NCBI GenBank assembly: GCA_914767715.1
Contig: OU612070.1
Location: 4,421,501 to 4,481,500 of the forward strand
Source: Membranipora membranacea
Taxonomy: Eukaryota > Bryozoa > Gymnolaemata > Cheilostomatida > Membraniporidae
DNA length: 60,000 nt
Direction of reading: 5' to 3'
The notes below the pieces were generated by a model. The model was not told the DNA's origin, searched no databases, and was given only the letters and a program-made list of their open reading frames with translations. Position numbers and translations under genes: made by a program. This document shows, piece after piece, positions 51,005 to 60,000 of the stretch. The stretch's first letter is position 1; every line of letters starts with the position of its first letter.

Positions 51005-54000
51005 ATGATTAAGGCTATACTAGTATTCAACAATCATGGGAAACCTAGAATGTCTAAATTTTACCAACATTATGTAAGTTTATTTGATAATTATGTATAT
51101 TATAAATTACTTACTATTAGTAATTAGTATTTTTGGTATAAGGTTGTTGTTGAAGCAGTAAGTTTTGAGTCTGTGTGAGTTGTTCTTTATCATGTCCCAG
51201 CAAACCCCTTATACAAAGTGGTTGATGGTTGATCAATTTACACTTGTTTCTTTGCATGCCAATTAAGTAAATATTATCTGCCTGTGGTTGTGAGGTTTAG
51301 ATGAAGTAGTAGATTAACAGTAGCATACACACACTGGAAAATGTTAGGGAATAGAAGTACCAGGTTTATCATTCTGAGTTTAAATGCATAGATTGGGTCT
51401 AAGGACAACCAATGGCAAATTTTTATATGAACATATTCTGGTAGTCAAGTTATGGCTTCTACCTGTTAAGTTTGTCAAATGTAATAGCCTGCTGTTGGAT
51501 GTAGTTGGGTAAGCGGTTTGGTTCCAGGAAGCTTGCACCATATTAATCACACATCAAATTATTCAAAACCTCAAGGATATGGAGATGTTGCCAAAGCCAT
51601 TGCAAATGTTACAGAAACAATTACCACAGTTCTGTCATTGTAATAATGTACTCACGACTATCACAACTCACTTTCACCAAATGTGTACTGCTTTTGTGTC
51701 TATGAGCGCTTGGCACATAATTGTATAATCTTAGAGTGGAGGCGGTTAGAATCAGAAGAATTGGCGCCGTGTTGACAACCACAGGTTTTCCATGCCCCAA
51801 AACTGATTTCCAGCAGGCCTATCATTTGGATTTGACTCTGACTCATACTATTGTTTTCTGATATTCCAGTACGGATGACAGTCAAAATGTAAATTATGTC
51901 TCCAATATATGCTCAGAGTATCAAGTTCATAGGGTAGGTTACGGATAGCTTCATAAGGCATAGGCTCACTTCGAGTGATATTGTGATTTGCTGGTGGTCT
52001 TGGGAAAATATACGTATACATATATGGCGGGGGTTAAGATAACATCAAGATTTGTCATGCTGAAGCTAATAGTTTCAATGTTTTTTTTATAGCCAGAGGA
52101 TGAACAGCAAAATATTGTGAAAGAAACTTTTCAACTAGTTAGCCGGCGAGATGATAATATCTGTAACTTCCTCGAGGGTGGATCATTAATCGGAGGCTCA
52201 GATTATAAACTCATATACAGACATTATGCTACCTTATATTTTGTGTTTTGTGTCGACTCATCAGAAAGTGAACTAGGAATACTAGATCTTATTCAGGTTG
52301 GTGACATAGAAGGTCTTTGGTTGGCCTTCAAATCACATTGGATAAACAGGAAAATAGTGTTAGCCTTAGAGTTGCTAGTCCTGTCTGGCTTGTCTAACCA
52401 CCAAAATTTTAATGTTCACAGTTAGCCTAGGCACCACTGCTTAATGGATAGGCTTACTATTGCCCGTACGAGTCAACTGAAATGTTGATAAATGTTACAT
52501 TTCATCATATGAATTAGAGAGATCAGATTTGGTAATGGTGTTGTATCCAAGATTGATTTTTGGCCCCATAAACAAGAAACACTGAAAACAGGGATTATGT
52601 CCATCATCCACTTCTTGCCGGGAGTTTGCAGAAACTGTCTTGTAACAATACCCTAACTGTGTGAATGAGTAGGAGCCATACAATTACCCAGCAGGCCAAT
52701 TGATATAGTTGAAATAATCCTAAGATCCATTCACAATAATTAAGTGTGAGTAGATTGTATGGCTTGTATGTATGTGTGGATATCAGAACAAGGCAACAAC
52801 AACTTATAAATATGCTGACCCAAAAGATTTATCATTGTTGAAGGTGAAAGGAAGTATCCGGGTTACAATAGTTACAAAATAAGATTATACTGTTTGCTAG
52901 CATCCCTATCACCAAAGTCTTTTACCAACCAAGAACCAGCTCTCACTTGGATGACAGTTACTGAACGTAAAAATCCTGCGCCTGCTGCTCTCTAATCCTA
53001 AATGAAGCTAAATAAGAAAGATTCAGAGGTAAACATAACCAACGAATGGGGGATTGCACCATCCTGCTGTTTTCTGTGTTGCTTTACCTTTTTATACCTG
53101 TCATAAACTCAGTTTGTTGTTATAATGTTTTTCAGGTGTTTGTTGAGACACTAGATCGATGTTTTGAAAATGTCTGTGAACTGGACATTATCTTCCACGT
53201 GGACAAGGTTAGTAGCACTGTCACATCTCTACTCAAGTCTTACAAACCACCATCCATCACTGTGTCTTATTAAATGTTTTGATTACCAACAAAAATTTTA
53301 AACTTATAGACTAGTATGAAACACAAGACAATGGTATTTTACTCAGACTAGCAAGTAATCACATCCTTACAGCAACATTATGTGCAGCAAGAATAAACTT
53401 CTATCTCAGGAAGAAAGTTTTTTCTTCCGCTAGATGGATCTCAGTTTTTTCTTATTCTGTGTGATCTGTCAGAAGACACTCTCAATACTGTAGTCTTAGA
53501 CCTACTGTTGAATAACTGAAGGGTCTACTGGATGTTATTATTTTACATGTGCTATGTTATTATTTTACATTGCTATGTTGTTGGTTTACAGGTTCATCAC
53601 ATTCTGAATGAGATAGTGATGGGAGGAATGGTGTTAGAAACAAACACAGCTGAGATCATGACAAGAATAGAGGAGCAAAGTAAACTGGAGAAGTCAGAGG
53701 TAAGTTTGGTTACTGTGGTGTTCCTTTCTTGTATCAGGCATCGCTGAGATGGTCCTTTTGTTTGGTTACTGTTCTGGTACTTTTATCAGGCATCCTTGTG
53801 TTTGGACAACTGGAAAGAAATGAAAAACCGAACTGCTCCAACTTGTGTAATTGGTAAATTGGTACAAATGAAGAAGACTTTTGTAGTGATGTTTTATTTT
53901 TGATGTGTAAAATAAAAAGGCGTCGACAGAAGGTTCGATTATAACTGTTGATGTATAAATAACTCTTAACAAGATGATCAGTCGACGATTTTCATGTAGC

Positions 54001-55355
54001 TACACGAATGGTTGTTTTCTGCAGACATCATTGAAAATGCCCACACATTATGTGGATAAACTACTCCGGATCAGACAATTTTGAACGATAATTTTGGTTA
54101 GGCAGGTAATGAGATGGAATGGATTTGCTAACAATGCAGTGCCGGCGTGGTGTGAGATTACCATTCATGTGTAGCTTATTGTGGATAGTTTTGGTGTTAT
54201 TATCTCAAGTAGTTGGGATGAGTGGGTGGGTGTTTGTTTAATTGGTTGGACAAACATAGGGTCAAGTGTTATGTTGGATCTTTTTGCATAGGAGAGGGCC
54301 AATAATATTCTATCTGTTGGACAGATTTGTTTCTTTCAACTTTCCCCTAACCCATACGTAATACTTGTCCTTATTTAGATGTTGCTGGTTTTTACTTGAT
54401 ATTACAAAAGAAGTAATACCATGATCTTGTTCTTCTCTTCATATAGCGCTTAGTTGACCCAGGCCTGTTTTTCCAGCGATATAACACACTGGACACTACC
54501 GATAAAGTCGAAGTCGACAGGTTAACTTAACAGCTGCTTGCAAGGCATGCTAACCACTGTGATAAGCTCCGCCTCCCCCAAAACTTGATTTCAAACCCCA
54601 AAGAAAATCTGTACACCCGAACCTTACTGATTATCCTGTTCCCTGAGATTACTTTTGGATGCGTATCTGCATAACATGCATGGTCTGGGTTCAGCAAGAT
54701 AATTCTCTGGGTTCTACACCTCTTTCTCATCTTACTGATCACTCCTTTGCTTTAAGGGTTCCTTCATATAAAGCTTGGATCAGACTTGTATCAGACTTGT
54801 ATCAGACTTGTATCAGACTTGTATCAGACTTGTATCAGACTTGTATCAGACTTGTATCAGACTTGTATCAGACTTGTATCAGACTTGTATCAGACTTGTA
54901 TCAGACTTGTATCAGACTTGTATCAGACTTGTATCAGACTTGCTGTTAAGAGTGCTTGGTGCTTGAACAGTTTGATGTTTTACAGTGTGTCTGTTAATAT
55001 TAGTTCGTGAGAACTGCAATGCAGTCACATACCAAGTTTTAAGAAATTGATTTACCAGTAGATATTCCAACCTGTTAAACATATACAAAGAAATGGAGCG
55101 CTGACAATATAGGAAGTAACTGATATCTTTCACCATATCTTTATCTTTTTCATCAAAGTGTACCTTGTTAAGGTAGATTGTCAAATCAATATTTTGTTCC
55201 ACGCATAATCTTGGTTTAATTTATGATTAATCTTCTCATTGTAGGCTGGTTTAGGGGCCTCCACACAACGTGCTGCAGCAGCCATCAAAGACATGAATAT
55301 CCCACAGAAGTTCAAAGATATGAAATTGCCGGACATTCCTAATTTCAAATTTTGA
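51005..55355 (+). CDS. AP3S1: AP-3 complex subunit sigma, complete, 5 exons
   Basis: Exons 51005-51073, 52093-52296, 53136-53207, 53592-53699 and 55245-55355; 564 nt, 187 aa (human AP3S1 is 193). All introns are GT-AG and all exons are in phase 0. The sequence is nearly identical to vertebrate AP3S over MIKAILVFNNHGKPR, RRDDNICNFLEGGSLIGGSD, YKLIYRHYATLYFVFCVDSS, ESELGILDLIQ, VFVETLDRCFENVCELDIIF and EIVMGGMVLETN. The last exon diverges (GLGASTQRAAAAIKDMNIPQ, ending IPNFKF), as it does across the family. Sigma-3 is the small longin-fold subunit of the AP-3 adaptor, which with delta binds dileucine signals and sorts cargo to lysosomes and lysosome-related organelles. AP3S1 and AP3S2 are vertebrate paralogues, so this is best called AP3S. 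Confidence 0.97.
54779..54942. repeat. 11-bp minisatellite (ATCAGACTTGT)n, 15 copies, in the last AP3S intron
   Basis: Nearly perfect tandem repeats; the final unit ends TTGC. All three forward frames are open through it (SDLYQTCIRLV repeats), which is an artefact of the 11-bp period. The unit has no sequence similarity to the other 11-bp array at 22031-22387. Confidence 0.95.
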
Positions 55356-55566
55356 ACATAGTCAAGTGCAGTGTTTTGTAAGATAAGACTGGTGTGCTGG
55401 GTTTGGTAAGCGCATTATATTTATTATATGTGAAAACCTTGGTGAGAAGTTTTCGGATTCATTACTGAAAATGCACTTTTCTGTGTCAAGATAGTATCAT
55501 TACAATTTTCTTCTGCAATGAGAAAATTTACTTATATATATCGACCTTCATTTTGTACATTTTTCT

Positions 55567-55572
55567 AATAAA
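55567..55572 (+). terminator. AATAAA polyadenylation signal, candidate for AP3S
   Basis: Canonical hexamer about 210 bp after the AP3S stop codon, in a 3' UTR-like AT-rich context. Confidence 0.5.
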
Positions 55573-56944
55573 CTCAAAATAATAGATTATCCAACAAGTG
55601 TTCATATAGAATCTATCAGTCCCGGACTGACAGACATACGGCTTCCTTAGCTGATATGTGCTTTAACATCAAAGTATCGTGTGATTATCAGGGCTCCTTC
55701 AACTGAAATTTCAGGAGAAAAATCATAAGTTGAGATTGGGAGTTGACTACTCCCGATAAACGAGGAGATGATTCATCTATTTGAATTGTTGATCAAGCAG
55801 CAAATGTCCCTACTGAGGAGTTGAAGCCTACGAATTCTTGCTCCCACATTATTTTTGGCTGAGGAATAAGACAATTATTCTTTGCTATCATCCCTAATTT
55901 TAATTACCAGAAACCTGTTTTGCCTGATACATGTCTTATGCGGCTGCGCTATTTCCATACATCGCAGAAATCCCAAAAAGACTGAAAATTACCGATACCA
56001 GATTTTCTTACGCAAATATGAAGATCAGAGATAATAATTTGCCTTGTATAATTAGGGGCAATTTTATTTTGCTGACACAGCGCAAACATGCTTTAGTGGT
56101 TTATTTTAGTAATATTGTCGGTAAATAACTTTTGCAGGTGAGATAATCACCATGGCTGTCATGAGACAATATTTTGACATTTCAGTGCCAGGTCTGCTTT
56201 TTAGGGAAAGGCCCCCCTCCACCGATTTATGCAACTTCAGCCCTTGACACTGATATGCTGCACTCTACGCTTGGTGCAGTTGAATATTGGACGGTCATTG
56301 ACATTTAGAGGATTGGATTGTTCTATTTATGTAACATTGTCTGTTTATTGCTCAAGAGAACAAAACAAGGTATATTTTGTCTACATTTTTGCATTCAATC
56401 CTTCAAACAAGATATATATCCTTACTCTTTGATCGCATGAAGAAATCCTGGTCTTGAATGGGAGAATATTTGGGACACAGGAGAAACCAACTCATATCAA
56501 TAATGATCAGGGTATCAGATTACATTGATCAAAGGGCCGTGACAAAAGTTTTTATCTGCTTATCGATGATAGATTGTCAATTCACATGTGAGTAATCGCT
56601 TGTCTTTGTTACTTATATTTTATGACTGTAGGCTGACAAATGATTGACAACATGAAATCTGTTCTGGCTGACCTTGAAATCAACAAGGCTATCATTTTCA
56701 GCCCTGAAGGTAATGCAAACTTCGATTTAAAAGCTCTCTGTTCGATATCTGTTTGAAGTATTGAATGAATGAATTGTTCCAATTGATAAATGCCTATTGG
56801 GCTTGACAAGTATTTTCAAAATGTTCAGGAAAGCAAAAAACAACCACTTTTCATATCAAACTGTTCTCATAGCGATGGACAAGCACAAGGACATTCCTGA
56901 ATGATGTAACCGATTTCAAGTGCGAAAACCCAGGGTCTAGAAGG
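55573..56944. other. Gene-free stretch downstream of AP3S
   Basis: No coding exon or RNA gene is recognised on either strand. Short frames at 55931-56128 and 56229-56432 lack family similarity and splice context. Confidence 0.5.
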
Positions 56945-57454
56945 GTCTAGAGCAGGGGTGCCCAACCTTTTCCCTCACATGAGCCATTTATAAATTCAAT
57001 CACACCAAATGAGCTGACCACGCCGCGTTACGTGTAGACAACATGGAAACAGTCAGTGATATATGTATATATATATATTCATTCATGTATAAGTGCTGGC
57101 AAAATTACCAAAGCAAAGTCATTGTGTGAGATAATGCGCGTAGCGGCAAAATTTTTTGAGACAATTTCTGTTCATATGAGGCGCCCTGGAGTTTTGTAAG
57201 CATTTTGGAAAATTTAGGTTGGCAAGTCTGCAAGAAGACAACTCTACACACATATATACAATGCAGGCACCCAGTACAATGAACTTGTATACACTATACA
57301 TACATTTAATGTACATTGTACATGCATGAATTGAATGCATGAAATTCGCGCCAAAAAGCGCGTGAAATTTGCAAATATTAAAATGAGCCACCCAAAAAGC
57401 CAAAATGAGCCGAGGTGGCTCATGAGCCATAGGTTGGGCACCCATGGTCTAGAG
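56945..57454. mobile_element. hAT-superfamily MITE, 494 bp, with perfect 8-bp target duplication
   Basis: The element spans 56953-57446. It begins CAGGGGTGCCCAACCTTTTC and ends GAGCCATAGGTTGGGCACCC followed by ATG. The terminal inverted repeats are about 16 bp of strong match, and GAGCC motifs are shared further in. It is flanked on both sides by GTCTAGAG (56945-56952 and 57447-57454), the 8-bp duplication that hAT transposases make. CAGNGGTGNCCAACC-type ends are classic hAT ends. There is no transposase inside, so mobilisation would need one in trans. The intact duplication indicates a fairly young insertion. Confidence 0.92.
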
Positions 57455-57945
57455 TATCTCCGCTGTGACAGATTAACACCAAAGTATAACAGTAAGGCCT
57501 ACCCCTAGCTTGCCCAGAACAATTACCAGGCTGCTTCACTTACACCAGAAATTATCACAAAATGTACTTGTCAAAGGTAGCCTTGTCCGAGATATTTTAG
57601 TGTTAACCTGTAACAGGGGAGATAACATACTCTAGACCAGCTGTGGGCAACCTGCTACCTTTTTTGCCATTGCGGCCTAATGGGTAATCTTTTGCGACCT
57701 AATTGTGGCCTTATGCCTAAAAATTTAATTACACATCAATTTTGATTCCTCTTTCGTTATGTGGAGAAACAAGTATGTAATTGCGCTCTGTAAGTACAAG
57801 ATGTTTCAAAATAGTATTATGTATGTATTATGCATGTAGCAAAGCTCCCCCAGCCCCTCTACACAAAATCATCATAACTGTGGTACTGGTGCCAATGACT
57901 TTCTCCAGTTGTTTTTCTTTCGAAATAACACCAAACAGTGACCTT

Positions 57946-59108
57946 AAGGTAATGTCAAAGACCGATCCGAATATCAACATATCATATACTGTTGGAAAGC
58001 TACCGAGCTACTGTAAATGAATATCTGCACTAAGTCTTGATTTGATGACGTTGTGTCATTTTAGAGAGGAAATGAGGCAGAAAACACTGTTTTTGTCAAC
58101 GCAGGTTGAGGAGTCAAATTAATTGCAATAAATTTTAAAACAGGTGGAATATATACTTAGAGATAACTTTCATTGTAAAATTTGATTTTCCTTGTTATAT
58201 GACTAGTCTAAATTGACTTTTTACGTCACGCCATACAATGCATTTTTTATGTGAAACCGTAAAAATATGTTAAATTTCAATCATTAACTCAGAACAAATC
58301 CTAGGCTCAAAAAATATTAATTATGATGTTCTCTTAGAGTACACTTAAAATGTCATAGACATTGACTTTCAACAAATTAGCTTGCATATTGCGAAGACAG
58401 GAGACTCTCGAATACAGCTACTATTTTCACCACTTTTGCATAACCTCAAATATGCTGTCCAAATGACCGCTATTGTGGCCAAACAAAGTTTTTTTGAGAG
58501 TTCTCACATACGAAGCCGCTTTCATTAACCATGGTGCACACAGGAAATGCCAATATAATTTGTCACTGTACCTTCATTTTTCTTGAATTTAACGCAAAAG
58601 AATGCCAACAAACAGCTATTTTTTGGGACTTTTGAGATGTTTTTGTGCATTCTATTGCGTTAAATTCAAGAAAAATGAAGGTGCAGTGAAAGATTCTGTT
58701 GGCATTTCCTGTGTGCACCATGGTTAATGAAAGCGGCTTCGTATGTGAGAATTTTCAAAAAAACTTTTTTCGGCCACAATAATGGTCATTGGGACAGCAT
58801 ATTTGACGTTATGCAAAAGTGGCAAAAATATTAGGTGTATTCGAGAGGAGAGTCTACTGTCATTGCAATATGCAAGCTAATTTGTTGATAGTCGATGTGT
58901 ATAACATTTGAAGTGTACTCCAAAAGAAAATCATAGTTAATTTTGTTTCGAGCCTTTAACCTGTTCCTTATTAATGATTGAAATTTCACATATTTTCACA
59001 GCTTCACAAAATAAATGCATTGTATGGCGTGACGTAAAAAGTCAATTTAGACCAGTCATATATTAAAGAAAATTAATTTTTACGATGAAAGTAATCTCTA
59101 AGTATACA
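57946..59108. mobile_element. Foldback element, copy 2, inverted orientation and truncated on the right
   Basis: It begins at TTAA (57946-57949) with GGTAATGTCAAAGACCGATC and follows copy 1 (48768-50127) closely through both arms. It shares the ACGTCACGCCATACAA block and the CATACGAAGCCGCTTTCATT block. Homology stops near 59108, so about 200 bp of the right tip, including the second TTAA, is missing. The central loop is the reverse complement of the loop in copy 1, so the two copies are inserted in opposite orientations. It is nested in the hAT-like element starting at 57638. Confidence 0.87.
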
Positions 59109-59352
59109 TGACAAGTATTTGATGACAAGTTGCCAGATATCCACCAGATGGGATGTTTATTGTTTATTTGACACTTGCTAGCATTTTATCTCATTGAATT
59201 CACTTTTGGGTCACAAACTGGTTCAAGAAAGTTTCACAACATGAAAAGATAGTGATGATTTTGCAACAAACAAAGCTATCAAAAACTGATGTTGACTCAT
59301 GAGAATAGGAAGATAAATCGACCACACACTTCCTACACTATGGCCTTACAAT

Positions 59353-59390
59353 TATGACTGTGCAAAATGAATTCATTTTGCACAGTCATA
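59353..59390. repeat. Perfect 38-bp palindrome
   Basis: Each 19-base half (tatgactgtgcaaaatgaa) is followed directly by its exact reverse complement, centred on GAATTC, with no spacer. It lies inside the hAT-like element, between its long arms. It could extrude as a cruciform, or mark an inverted-duplication joint. Confidence 0.9.
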
Positions 59391-60000
59391 TTTATAATTA
59401 TTATCATACTGATGAATAAAGTCATACTGACAATTATTGGTGCCTTGATAATGGCAGTGAAAGATGTCAAGCTGTGTAAAAAGCTATTCAAAGCAAAAAA
59501 ATAATTTGGGAATGGATAACTGGGTAAAACTAAATAAAAATCATAGGAGAAGAATCGTCTTGAAGAGGCTGCTAACTGATATACTATCAAATCGACTAGT
59601 TCACATCCACTGACCTCTGATGGTCGTGAAATGAAAAGCAATATGGAACATTCAGCCATAATGCAGGAGCACTTGTAACAAAGAGACTTTATGATACAAA
59701 TCTGCCTTTCATCCAAAATGACGGTTTTGCAAAAAATACTACTTACTATTATGTTAGAGAACTTTGTCATTTTAGTTTTGTGTTACTTCGAAAGAAGAAT
59801 TCTTGAGAAAGTCATTGGCACCAGTACCACAGTTATGATGATTTTGTGCAGAGTGCCTGGGGAAGCTTTGCTACATGCATAGTACAGAATGACCACAATT
59901 TTGAAATATCTTGTGCTTACAGAGCGCTATGCATAATTGGTTCTCTACATAACAAAAGAGGAATCAAAATTGATGTGTAAAAACTTTCTTAAGGCATAAG

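Larger units (their letters stand above)
57638..60000. mobile_element. Second hAT-like element with long inverted subterminal arms, running off the window
   Basis: It starts CAGCTGTGGGCAACCTGCTA, a hAT-like end. A left arm (about 57712-57935) is the reverse complement of 59775-60000: acacatcaattttgattcct and catgtagcaaagct(c/t)ccccag are shared, as is the stretch around tcatcataactgtggtactg. The right terminus should lie about 75 bp beyond the window, so its target duplication cannot be checked. The internal part (59109-59770) contains a minus-strand open frame at 59333-59770 without recognisable transposase motifs. The foldback copy at 57946-59108 lies inside the left part, so this element was the older host. 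Confidence 0.72.

Noticed and set aside
54659-55010. Repeat protein SDLYQTCIRLV on the + strand
   Set aside because: It is a translation of the 11-bp minisatellite in an AP3S intron.
57119-57445. 108-codon minus-strand frame in the hAT MITE
   Set aside because: It lies wholly within the nonautonomous element, includes its terminal repeat, and shows no transposase motifs.
59333-59770. 145-codon minus-strand frame as a hAT transposase fragment
   Set aside because: The sequence is hydrophobic and Ile/Ser-rich, with no zinc-finger or RNase H-like motifs of hAT transposases.

Overview
This is a piece of an animal nuclear genome, AT-rich and intron-rich, with GT-AG introns of about 75 bp to 3 kb and many decayed mobile elements. 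It carries metazoan-type genes: a YME1L-like mitochondrial protease, hydroxylysine kinase (HYKK), COP1, HPS4, an aerolysin-family protein and the AP-3 sigma subunit. Together with L2/CR1-like LINEs and hAT elements they suggest a marine invertebrate, possibly an early-branching one such as a sponge. The species is a guess; the animal origin is not. Gene models were built by hand from splice sites, reading frame and family alignment.

Layout. 1-1018 (+): last three exons of a YME1L-like i-AAA protease. 3156-6299 (+): complete six-exon HYKK. 6928-17850 (-): a tandem duplication of an unidentified secreted-protein gene. The upstream copy (12582-16724) looks nearly intact and ends in a Cys-rich exon. 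The downstream copy (6928-9937) has two in-frame stops and no 3' exons. Their upstream regions are duplicated too. Copy B's intron holds a foldback element and a LINE fragment; copy A's intron holds a 460-bp hexamer array. 17990-22870 (-): a decayed LINE with ORF1 (CCHC knuckles), an endonuclease and a partly deleted reverse transcriptase, next to possibly related ORFs and an 11-bp minisatellite. 23753-25502 (-): coding-like exons of an unidentified secreted protein, one with an in-frame TAG. 25785-26840 (-): second LINE fragment. 27761-35189 (-): complete nine-exon COP1. 36905-38272 (+): HPS4 in one uninterrupted exon. 38738-45292 (-): six-exon aerolysin/ETX-MTX2-family gene. 45293-51004: mostly gene-free, with a MITE and a 1.35-kb foldback element. 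51005-55355 (+): complete five-exon AP3S. 55356-60000: transposon-rich, with a hAT MITE that has a perfect 8-bp target duplication and a second hAT-like element into which another copy of the foldback element has inserted.

The genes do not form a pathway. HPS4 (BLOC-3) and AP3S (AP-3) both act in lysosome-related organelle trafficking, but two genes 13 kb apart are weak evidence of a functional cluster. The points most worth a second look are the duplicated secreted family with its nonsense-broken copy, the TTAA-flanked foldback family with two copies in opposite orientation, the single-exon HPS4, and the aerolysin-like gene that lacks a signal peptide.
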